A stretch of 64,000 bases of DNA from positions 303,998,001 through 304,062,000 of the forward strand of contig OX465598.1 in NCBI GenBank assembly GCA_950022295.1. Direction: 5' to 3'. The notes under the pieces were generated by a model. The model saw nothing but the letters and a program-made list of their open reading frames with translations, did not search any database and was not told the origin of the DNA. The translations under genes and the position numbers were made by a program. The stretch comes from Bromus sterilis (taxonomy: Eukaryota; Streptophyta; Magnoliopsida; Poales; Poaceae). Position 1 is the stretch's first letter. The number at the start of each line of letters is the position of its first letter. Below, piece after piece: positions 23,913 through 34,161 of this stretch.

Positions 23913-25261
23913 GAGAAGGATGAGGCATAGAACAAGAGCAGACCCGTTTGATGTGTTTTAGAAACTTCATTGTAAATAGTTTTGTTGCTCCTTTTTTATG
24001 TATGGGATCTGTTAAACATATTCACTAGGATGTGTTCCTTTTTTTGTACATCTATGTAATATAACGGAGAAATCAACTCTTTTTGACTATGTATATAATG
24101 GAGTTTCATCAAATTTTTTTCTTGTCAGCGGAAACTATCCTTACATGAGTGTAAACATACGTATTCACACTAGATATTTTTATGGGAGGGTGTGTTTTGC
24201 TGGTGGGTTGGGGGGGGGGACCCCCCATACTTGGTTAACAGAATTTGAATATACAAATGTGGAGACCATATCCATCTCACACACACTTATTATGTATGGA
24301 TATCGAAGTAATATATAACATTTTTTGCAAAGTGCACTGCATTGCGCAAAAGAGGGCCTTCAACTGGTTATAGTGTTGATAATCAAAAAGTTTTGGAAAA
24401 TAGTATTTTCTTGGAACACAGTACTACATGTGTGCGCTAATCAAGAGCTCCATTTTTAAATTTTTTGCAATAAGCGAACTGCACAGGTTACATGACGTAG
24501 ACTGCATTATTTGCGGTAAGCGCACTGCAATGTACACATGAAGAAGCCCAGTCTCTACTACATGTAGAGTATCCTTTATTTTCATAACCACATTATTTAC
24601 TTTTTTTTCTCCATATGAGCTTCTGCAAACAGTAGAGAACTGCATTTTTTTAACATGACACTGCCATCCCAGCTTCTGCACACATAAGAGACCTGCATTT
24701 TTATAACATCTATTGTTGTTCTAAAACAGAATATAACTGCATGTTTAAAATGACATTTCTATCTCATCTGCATTTCATTTTCTAGAGAGAACTGCATTTT
24801 CCTCAATCGCACCAGCAGAGCATTGAATACAAAGTATACCTGTTTTTTGTGCTATATATATTAAATTGGACTTCAACATTATATCTTGAAGTCTATTGTT
24901 TTGCTGTCCACTAAATTCAAGTTATCTCTATTATATGCTACATAAATGGATGAAGTTGATATGCGTAAAAAGGCTACAATGTATGTGTGCTGAGCTACGT
25001 CCTGTTCCTGCTTCTTCTTCTCAAACCGTGCACTGCAATTGGTTCAATTTTTGTCGCTCCATTTGTTTTCTTCTTGTTGAACGTGTTATTCCTTGTAACG
25101 CGCATGTGCGGCTGCGATGCTTGCCTATGCTCTGTTTTCTTAATGCCCTTCCCCTTCGATGTTGATGCTGGTCCTTCGCTGTCTTCATCTTCTTCTTCTT
25201 CTTTGTCCTTTCCCTCTTCCTACCCATCATCTTCTTCCTCATCATTATCTTCTTCCTCATC
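23913..25261. other. Spacer between the Ulp1 and MURA genes, rich in AACTGCAT motifs
   Basis: No gene. Contains AACTGCAT-like words near 24335, 24477, 24511, 24640, 24692, 24739 and 24792, a run of nine G near 24210, and T-rich tracts. Being the convergent 3' spacer, it should hold both polyadenylation regions. The plus-strand ORF at 24987-25883 is the antisense of the MURA tail. Confidence 0.6.
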
Positions 25262-28200
25262 TTATTTATCTTTTGCTTCTTCTCTCTTTGGGCAAGTGCT
25301 TGCATTATGCTTCTCTCTCTTTTTGCAGATGCTGCACAGTCTTCTCTTTGTCAAATTTTCTTGTTGGCCAGCTTGGTCATATGTGGTGGCATTTTTGGCC
25401 TTGATTTTTTCTAGCCTCTGCTTGCATGTCCTCGAGTTGTGCCCCGCAATCTTTTCGCATGATTTGCACATCCTCACTCCCAGTGGCCTCCCTTCGCTGT
25501 CCAGCTGTGGCTCAGGCTTGTTCTTCTGTTCAGAACCTATATTCTTTGCTGCAGCTTTTTTATTTGATGACTTGCTCTCATTCTTTCTCCCTTTTGTGTT
25601 TGATACAGGTGGGGGAAGAATTTTTTCATCCACAGTAAGAGCTGCACCATCAGTGTCATGTTTATGCTCATCTCCATTTTCTTCACTCCGTGCATTCTTG
25701 TTGTTCTCCGCCTCTTCTTCATTCAGCACGTCAACTTCTTCTATGAGTGCTCTCATCCCATATAACGCTCTGTTGAACCCGCTATCCGACTTCACACCCC
25801 TGTTTGACAGGTCCATGGTTGTTTCTACAAGTAGCCTCCTACGACAGAACATTGAACTTCCATCTGGAGCAGTTTGCTTGTAGTCCCTGCGGTCAAAAGT
25901 TGCATTTTTCCGCGTGTTCCGTGTGTACCTCTTTAATATGTACTCCTCAGGTATCTTGTCCACCCGCAGCTGATCTAACATGCAAACGATATGTAACCAG
26001 AACATGCCTGCAAGAAATATTCATTTTTTTGGTTGTCAGTGTGAGAAAACTTCAAATAAATATGTAACAGAGAATTCATGGTTTGTGAACTGCATAAAAA
26101 ATATGTACTTTTTTGTTTTTAATTCTAGTGAACTTCACTAAGTTTTTTTTTCATATCTTGCCACCAGAACTATGTGAACTTCATTATGCTTTTTTGTGCC
26201 TATTTCTCGTCTCACTGACCTGTGTGTGTCCACAGTTTGCATTCGCATTCATAGATACCGTTTGTCACATCAGCGACAACCTGGAACTCATGTCTCGCCC
26301 AGTCAAAATCATCAGACTGGTTGTAGAGGCGCACCAAATACTTTGTTGGGTTGTCATGGGACTGCTCTGATCTGAATGCAGTGCTGCGGTAGTGCGTTTG
26401 CTTGAAGTCAGCAAAGACTTCCCTTGTGTAAATCCTGGATAGTTGAACCTCGAAACCAAACTGAGTAGTAGTTTTAATTTCCGCCTGCGAAACAAAGAAG
26501 CCAGTCAGTTAGCTGTTTTTGGTTAACAAAAAACATAATTGATTTTATGTATAGAAGAGAACTACATTTTAACATCATAGTTTTCATCTCATTTTTTGTT
26601 CATACGGAAAGAGAACTGCATTTTTTAAGATCAAAGAAAAATCAGTAGTGAGTCTGAACCGCTGATACGTCCAAAACGTATCTATAATTTCTTCTTGCTC
26701 CATGCATGTTTTGTGTCATATTGCTATGATCTAGATACACTTTCATACACTTTTGATCATATTTAGACTAACCTATTAACTCAGTGCACCCTAGTGCCAG
26801 TTCCTGTTTTCTGCTGTTTTTCTATTTCAGTTTTCCCCCATATAGAAAGTGCCAGAAAAATTCCGGGAAAAATACAGGAAAAATCAGCGTACAGGAAGCT
26901 TCGAGAAGAGCCGGGGAGGGGACAGAGGGGAGCCAGGGGGCCCAGGCGGCCACCCGGCGCGGCCCCACCCCTGGCCGCGCCAGGGGGCGCCTGGGGCCCC
27001 TGGTCCACCTCTGGCTACCCCCTTCTCCTATTTATTCTCCGTCACGGGGAAACTCCGAAGACAGAACCCTATTTCGCAAACTCGCCTCTGTTCCGCCGCC
27101 GCTGCGCTTCCGAGATCGGGAGCACCAGAAGACCTCTTCCCGGCACCCTACCGGAGGGAGGATTGACCTCCGGGAGTATCCTCTCCACCATGGATGCTCC
27201 CCGGATGTCTCGTGAGTAGTTTTCCTTGGACCATGGGTCCGTGATCAGTAGCTATGTGATGTTCTCCTACCCTCTTTGATCTTCATGGTTTAGACCTCGT
27301 GAGCTGCCCTACATGATTGAGGCACTTTTGTAATATTTATGCTATTGCTATGTTGAGTTTGATAGGATCTGATGGATTATGAGATTATGTTCAGATTGTG
27401 ATTGAGTAATATATTTGGTTCTTATCTCTTATATTTATGTTCCTAAGTAATTCTTGCATGTTCTCCGCTGCTGTTTATTGCTTTGGCCAAGTAGTAGGTA
27501 GTGACTCCAAGAGGGAACGTTTTGCTCGATTGTGGGTTCATGCCCCCCAATCACACGCTTGAGTGACAGAAACATGAGTCTAGGGGATGTGTTGTTGCCA
27601 CAAGGGGGAAAACAACAGTGCTTGTAACCGCGGCTACAAGGATTGTTTACTTTACGCAAAGTTCTTTTTAATGCAGTTGTCTGTTGCTTTGGGTTTACAC
27701 TTTGGGTGGGGCTCGCAACTTAATACCAGCGAGATGTTCTGGATAGATATCTCAAGGTGGATGATTAGTAGTAGATGCAGTTAGATTTCGGTCTACTTAT
27801 TTTGGCGTACTGCCCATGCTTTTGAGCCTCGTCCTTTCTTTTGTAGCATAGTTAGCATTGCGGTGCGTTCATAATCCTGTCAATTTCCTTTCTGTAATTT
27901 GTTTACCTCGCATAGCAATTTTATTGTCTTTTGGGAGAGAGACATCACTAGTGAACATCACGTATCCCGGTCCATATCCTCATCACTGTTTACACGCTCA
28001 TTTAATTTTCCGCTTTTACTTTTAGTTGCTATCATTATCCCTTGTGTTTGATCCTTTGTGAACAACAAGACCGGAGAGATTGACAACCTCTCTGAACTTC
28101 GTTGGGAACAAAGTTATCGTGTCTGTGTGCAGGTCCGCGTCAGTTGCGCCACTGCCACCTACTTATCATCTCCGGAGTCCTACTGGAGACAAACCTTGGT

Positions 28201-30610
28201 ATCTTCACCGAGGAAAATTTGCTGCTGTGCTACATCACGCCTTCCACTTGGGGTTTACCAACGAAGGGCGAGAAATCACTATCATCATCTCGCACATCAA
28301 CCGCGTATATGAGCTTAATAAGATTTTTTTGTACCATACCTCGTTAGCCATGGACTCTGCATGCTCGTTTCCCTTCCTCGTCTGGATGCATCTGTCGACC
28401 TGCAACGCAAATGTGTGTAGGTCGTGTCTTTCCCTGACAAATTTTCTCCTCAAGATCCGGTTCATGCTTTCACTTCGCTGCGTCGACGTCATCCGTGCAC
28501 AGAACACCTCCTTGTAGTAAGCTGATATCCATTCTTCTCGGTCTGTCCAGAGCGCCTTCATAATTTCATCATTCTGTAGGTTATAATTCTCCATGAGGTC
28601 ACGCCAAGCGCGTTCAAACTCCGATGGCATCAATGGATGGTTGAGAACTGATGTCAGCTCATCTTTGAATGTCTCGTATGCTTTGTACAACAAGGACAGA
28701 TGATCCTTGTATTTCTTCAGTATATGCCAATGGCATTACTTGTGCAGCGTGCCTATTAGTGTACTCTTTATCGCTGCATCCATGCAGGGGCATTGATCTG
28801 CATGTTTTTTTGAAAACAAGCAGTTAGTTATTTTGAGAGAACTGCATTTCTTTTTTTTTCTTTTCTCCGTTTTCTTTTTTGTTTTTTGGATGTAAGAAAT
28901 GGACTACAAAAAATCTAGCATTGAACAACAATTTTCAGTTTACCTGTCAGTATGAAGACTGGCCGCTTGTTGTTCATGCAACGCAAGAACGTCCGGCACA
29001 CCCACTCGAAAGATGGTATTGTTTTGTCTCTGACGAGAGCCACCGCAAATATTGTACTTTGTAGGTGGTGGTTTACTCCAACGAACACGCCCAGAGGCAT
29101 GTGAAACTTTTTGGTCTTGTATGTCGTGTCGAACGTGACACAATCTCCAAAATCTTCATAGGAACCCCGACAGCTTGCGTTCGCCCAAAAAATGTTTTGC
29201 ACACGGTTATCGACATCTTTGTTGTAATCATAGAAGAACTCCAGATTTATTTCCTGCATCTTCTCAAAGAAAGCTAGCAGTTTCTTCACATCGTCCTCAG
29301 TTTCCTCCTTTGCGAACTGGTACTTCCTGCAGTTTGAAAGCAAAGCATACCTCAACATTAAACAACCCACAGAAATGCACAAGCGAACTACATCAAGTAG
29401 AGGAGGTATCAACTAGTTTAATGTTTGTACTTGTTCACCCAGTCACGGCTAGTGCGCCCCATATATTGTAGCCCTCCTGACATTCTCGACAGGGTCGACA
29501 TCATCTGTGTGTGTGTCAGGTTGTCGATCTGCATGTCCTTTACTAGTTTATCAAGCAATGGATCATCCCTCTTATGCGAGTGCAAGTGATGAAGCATAGC
29601 TGGGCTTTCAATCATTTTGTGGTTGTGATTGAGCTCAACATGTGCTATCACAAAGACATCCTTGATATATTTCACTCTTATTTTCTCCTTGCAGCCAGTT
29701 CTTTTCGTTGTTTTATCTCGCTTTCTGTCATAATATGACACAGTCTCTTGGTGGTTTCCCTCTCTTGAGCAAACTATGTACTTGTTCGTCATGTGCGTCC
29801 CCCTTTTTCATGTGCCGAATCCTGCATGCCTCGCATATGTGTTGTAGAACTCGTGTGCTGCCGCGAAAGAGGTGAACTGCATACCTTTCGCAGGCAAAAG
29901 TTCTTGCAGTAAGTTCTTGTTCCGCACCGCAACATGAAAATGTTTTTCTTTTTGTTAACGAAGAATGCGCAGGCTGAAAAAGATTTCATAAGAGAACTGC
30001 ATCAGTAAGTCAAGGAAGCTTACATGTGTGTACTACTTATTCTCCATTGTTGTTTGCATCTCACCAATGTTTATTGGGCATGGAGGAGTTACAACAGACC
30101 TGTGTAATCGAGGATCTTGGGGAGGCAGAATTGATGAGAACTGTACTTTATTTGTTGCCTGTGTCTTTTTCTGATCCGGGTGCTGATCCATTTGATGTGT
30201 GGCAGGCGGCCTTGGCGGAATCCCACTTTTTCTGTGTCGACGAACCGGTTGCTCCCGAACCGGCTCGTGTTCAACATTGGTTTCCGGAGGCGCAACATTG
30301 TTTTGTGGAGGCTCAATATCATCCACTCTTATCTGCTGACCAAATGTTGCAATAACGTCCGTGTACCTTTGTTGCATAACTATTATGAGTTGCTCTTCAT
30401 CGTCGTCTCGCTGCGCATGCTACCCCATGTATATCAGATCATCGTCCTCCTCATCTTGGCCGCTATGTTCTATTCCGTCTTCATCTTCGTCCTCTACGTC
30501 TTCCTCCGCTGAGTATGCAGTCCTGTTTGTCGTGTTGAAAATACCTCTAGGTATCTCTGGTGTTATCCATGCGGCCATCTCCCACTCTTCTCTCTCAACT
30601 CAGTTCACGG
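25262..30610 (-). pseudogene. FAR1/MURA-type MULE transposase gene with stops
   Basis: Minus-strand exons in order: acidic N-terminal region (about 30610-30033), FAR1 DNA-binding domain (about 29920-29431, GMQFTSFAAAHEFYNTYA and YIVCSREG), MULE domain (29326-28944, CVTFDTTYKTKKFHMPLGVF; 28797-28340, starting in LTDQ), SWIM-like part (26484-26220, YECECKLW; continues 26007) and a tail with two zinc-knuckle-like clusters, ending at TAA 25262. Intron joins keep phase. Breaks: TGA at 29808-29810 inside the FAR1 domain, TAA at 28736-28738, and further stops in the N-terminal exons. The SWIM motif has Trp where the third Cys is expected (MFWLHIV). A solo LTR sits in the intron 26485-28339. It would bind the element ends and cut them; this copy is probably inactive. 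Confidence 0.75.
26663..28299 (+). repeat. Solo gypsy-type LTR with perfect target duplicate
   Basis: Begins TGATACGTCCAAAACG and ends ..CGCACATCA; ACCGC stands on both sides (26658-26662 and 28300-28304). Length 1637. A GC-rich block at 26920-27010 is promoter-like. No internal region or primer site is present, so it is the product of recombination between two LTRs. ORFs inside are not genes. It lies in an intron of the transposase gene. Confidence 0.85.
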
Positions 30611-30619
30611 GCTGATTGT

Positions 30620-31448
30620 CGTGAATCACTCGCTGCATCTTCTGGCTTCTCTGCACATCTTTATCCTGCATAGGAGAATAGGCAGCGAGCTGGACTTTAG
30701 TATCTAATCCAAAGTGGTACTTTTTTTATCTGTAGAATAGTGAACTGCACTGTATTTCTTTCGATACTATATGTCATTTCTGTATGCAACAAGCAAAAAC
30801 TGCACTGCACTGCATTGTTACTTTGCAGTCCAGTTACTTTGAAACTGAATTTTTTTTGGATGCAATGTAATCCCATGCAGTTCAGTTCAAAGACACAGTG
30901 CTCAACATATATAAACAATGTGCACTGCATTATTTTCACAAACTACTACATCATGTAAGCCATTGGGAGAGACACGAACGCATTTTTTTACGCAAGAACG
31001 CACTGCATTGCAAACAAACAGAGCACTGCATTATGAATTCACATTGTAGGACTGCTTACATTAGTTGGATGCGCCACCTTCCTCTTGAAAGCAGCTCTGC
31101 TGTTCTGTAGTTGCAGTTCGGCTTGTTGTTGACGTGCAGCCTACCTGCGTTGCAGGAACACATGGGCCTTCTCAACTTACGCCATCGTCGCTGGAGAAGG
31201 TTGTTTGGGTGATATGACCATTGCAGTTCGCTCCCACGACGACTGCGAGTTCGCCGGAGAAGGCCTCCTTGCAGTTCGCTTCCCTCGACCATGAATCACC
31301 GCGGCTGGATGCCCCGATTTGCTGAACGGCGGCAGATCTCGTAGGCTAGGAGATCGGAACTGAAGCAGTGGTGGAGCTGCAGGTGGTGGCAGCGCTAAAT
31401 CGTGGAAGGATCCTCCGAATCCGTGCCGCATAGTGGCTCTCTACGTCG
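30620..31448. other. Upstream region of the MURA gene
   Basis: AT-rich with dense AACTGCAT/CACTGCATT words between 30740 and 31040, then turning GC-rich from 31080 with three TTGCAGTTCG words (31116, 31224, 31270). The motif changes strand inside this stretch, near 30877. Probably the promoter side of the transposase gene. No coding sequence is supported. Confidence 0.5.
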
Positions 31449-31698
31449 TTCGCCGCCGGCCTTGGGCGCTCCGCGCCAAGAAGCGGGAGGGGTGGGGTCG
31501 CCGCCGGCCGTGGGCGCTTCCGCGCCAGGAGGCGGGGAGGGGTGGGGGTTGTCGCCGGCCTTGGGCGTTGCCGCGCCAGGAGGCGGGGAGGGGTGTAGGT
31601 CGCCGCCGGCTCGGGCGCTGCCGCGCCAGGAGGCTGGGAGGGGTGGGGGTCGCCGCCGGCTTGGGGCGCTGCCGCGCCAGGAGGCTGGGAGGGGGTGT
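31449..31698. repeat. GC-rich 50-base minisatellite, five copies
   Basis: Five imperfect units of about 50 bases beginning CGCCGCCGGCC and containing GCGCCAGGAGGC and GGGGAGGGGT, at about 31449, 31499, 31551, 31601 and 31651. The array ends exactly where the inverted repeat arm starts. Long ORFs through it follow from the repeat and are not genes. Confidence 0.85.
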
Positions 31699-31803
31699 TG
31701 TTAGAATAAGGCTTTTGTTGTTAGAATATATATAGGGTGGGTCTATTCTAACAACACCCCTTAAGACCTTATTCTAACAACAAAAGCCTTATTCTAACAA
31801 CAC
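31695..31803. repeat. Perfect 34-base inverted repeat at a MULE junction
   Basis: Arms 31695-31728 and 31770-31803 are exact reverse complements, separated by 41 bases. Each arm contains TATTCTAACAACA (or its complement) twice; a further copy begins at 31744 in the spacer. The arms look like the end of the MULE on the left and the start of a related unit on the right. Confidence 0.85.
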
Positions 31804-34161
31804 TCTCGGTGCCGCAAAAAGAATCCTACGAATAGATCCGGGCAGCGATAAAAATAAAAAACCACCCACCCAACTCACGGTCTCCACCTACCCCCACACG
31901 ATCTCCACCCCCACCTCTCTCTCCCCGTGCCCACCCCCGTCCCACGGTGCCGCCCGCCTCCCCCCACCTCCTTCCCCCACGGCAACAACACCTGCTGCCC
32001 CCCGGCGGCCGCTTCCCGGCCCCCGGCCACCACCACGCGCCCCGCCGCGCTGTCATTCCGGCCACGGTCTCCATCACGCTCCATCCTCCCGCCCCTCCCC
32101 CATGCGGCGGCCCCCGGATCCTCCGCGCTCCGGACGCCACGACCCCCGCCACTCAAAGGCCGTCGCGGCCGGCGTTGTGCACCAGTGTGCCTCCCTGCGA
32201 CGCGTCCAAAATCAAGCGGAGGGGATGCGGCGGTGCTGCCAAATCTGTGGCCAGTGCTCCGTCCCACGCTCATCTGAGTAACCATGGCGCCTCCACCGGA
32301 TCCGGCCGCACCAAACCCCAGAGATGCGACCGCCACCGGATCCGGCCGCCTCGCCATCGGGCTACCGATCTTCGCCGCTCTTCGTTGTGGACGCACCCGG
32401 CATGGATATGTGGGCCGCAGTTCTCGCGACCATTCCTCAGGACTGAGCCAGTGCATCTCGGTCGACGATGAGGGCCTGCTGCCGATGGATCTAGCACACT
32501 CCTCAACTCGTCCCCACTGTCAGGCCATCCCAGCTGCCGCTCCTCCTTCCTTCCGTCCTGGAGTGGTTGCAAGCCACGGCAAGGTCCTCCTCCGTCTGCT
32601 CCAAGTGCCATGCACAAAACGAAAAGGACCTATGCATGCAGTGCACTTTGAAGTTGTTGCACATTTTTTGAATTTGCAGTGCAGTTGAAGTGCAGTGTTT
32701 TTTTTATTGTGGATGTATCTCAAAAGTACATGATGTTGTTCTTTTACTGTTGTTCGTTTTACTATTAGTTGCAGAGGTGACGCAAGTTTTTATGATTCAG
32801 TGGTGCGCAATATCAAAAATGGTGCATTTTCTTTGTAATATTCATGTTGATGTGCACTGCACTCGCAACTACTATAGTTGGTTTGCAAGAAACCAAAAAG
32901 ATGGGCATGCAGTTCACCAACAATTGTGTTTGTACTCAGAAAAATGATACCGAAAGTTGTTATGCGGTTTTCGTTCGTATGCATGCATTTACAAAAAATA
33001 AATGTAGTTCACTCACCTCGTCCTTGCGGTGCACGCTCGATGATTAAAAAAATGATGTTAAAAGTTAAAAAAACAAATGCAGTTCTCTTTGTCGATAAAT
33101 GCACCTTGTATCGGTCGAATGCAGTTCACTACGTTGATTCTGGGTCCGTCAAAAAATACGCGTATTTCTCTTTGCCATGTGAAAAAATCATGTGCAGTTC
33201 TTTCTGTTGACGAATGCAATCGGGTGCCCCGCGGATGCTGTTCACTCGCTGATTTTTTTTTCCGCGAAAAACACGTGCGTTCTGTCTGGCGATAATGCAG
33301 TGCACTCGCCTGTCGAATGCAGTGCGGTTGCCCAGGCGAATACAGTTCACATCATCGATTCCTGGTCCGCGAAGAACGGAGTTCCGTGATTTACTAAAAT
33401 CGACACAACTTTTAAAACGTAAAGAATTAGAGGATGTTTTTACATACAAATGGAGCTCCTTGACGATAGCTATCCAATGGTGTATTAATTGCATCAATCG
33501 GACGAACGAATCAAACGAATTTAAGCAAAACTCCCGCTGTCCAAAAGAGGGCAGCAACACGTTATTCAAATTGCTTCAAAACCGTGTGGAATATGAAAAA
33601 AATTTCAACATAGGATTAATCTACTACTCCAGGCGAATCCAACGGTGTATCATACGCATCGATCGGACAAGAGCTTAAAATGTTCTACTCTCTACAAGAT
33701 CCGCCGGCGAAAACAGAGTATGCACATTTTTTTGCGGCTAGATTTATCTCAAATCCGTAGCGAATTAGACAAAGTGTTTTACATATGGATGGAGCGCCTG
33801 ATTGATATATTTCCAACGGTATATCATTTGCATCATTCCGATGAACGGTTTAAGAGAAATCGCGAAAAAACTGCAGCTGTGAAAGTGGGTCACTGCACCA
33901 TTTTCGAAACTTCTCTTAATCCGTGAAGAATCGGGGGAAGTGTTCAACATACGGAAGATGCTACTTTTCCATACGAATCCAACGGTGTATCATACGCTCA
34001 ATTCCGACAAACGGTTAAAAAGTTATCGCGAAAATACTGCATGCGGTTCGTTTTTACCCGAGCTTCAGTGCTTCGAATACAACAGTGCGGTTCTCGTTGC
34101 GATACATGCAGTTCAGAATGTTGTCAGAATAACTATTCTGACAAAGATGTGAGAATAGACC
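31740..34161. mobile_element. MULE-like non-autonomous unit A
   Basis: Starts GGTCTATTCTAACA and ends with the complement of GGTCTATTCTCACA at 34148-34161, 13 of 14 matching. Inside are a GC-rich part (about 31860-32620) that could be captured gene sequence, as in Pack-MULEs, and an AT-rich part with AATGCAGTTC words. I see no clear nine-base target duplicate. No ORF in the GC-rich part has a recognisable domain. Confidence 0.5.
33190..34150. repeat. AT-rich subterminal region, first copy
   Basis: Directly repeated in diverged form at 35210-36168. Shared landmarks are TTTTAGTAAAATCGA-like words, AATTAGAGGATGT, CAACGGTGTATCAT, ATTTGCATCATTCCGATGAA, GGGGGAAGTGTTCAACAT, and a final TATTCT palindrome (34123-34143). 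Many small ORFs here have no coding character. Confidence 0.75.

Larger units (their letters stand above)
10470..31728. mobile_element. MULE with Ulp1-like genes and FAR1/MURA transposase gene
   Basis: Once the two inserted gypsy-type copies are removed, this stretch holds two Ulp1/C48 genes on the plus strand and a FAR1-type MURA gene on the minus strand, tail to tail. Such ULP-carrying MULEs (KAONASHI type) are known from Arabidopsis and other plants. The right limit is set at the inverted-repeat arm ending 31728; the left end is not visible, because a gypsy LTR interrupts it at 10469. AACTGCAT-type motifs are scattered through introns and spacers of the whole stretch. The limits are therefore approximate. 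Confidence 0.65.

Noticed and set aside
24987..25883. 298-codon Ser/Phe-rich ORF on the plus strand that looks like a membrane protein
   Set aside because: It is the antisense of the MURA zinc-knuckle tail, whose minus-strand frame has clear family motifs.
31826..32688. Several long ORFs in GC-rich sequence on both strands
   Set aside because: No domains, no consistent frame, and GC-rich sequence gives long ORFs by chance; kept only as possible captured sequence.
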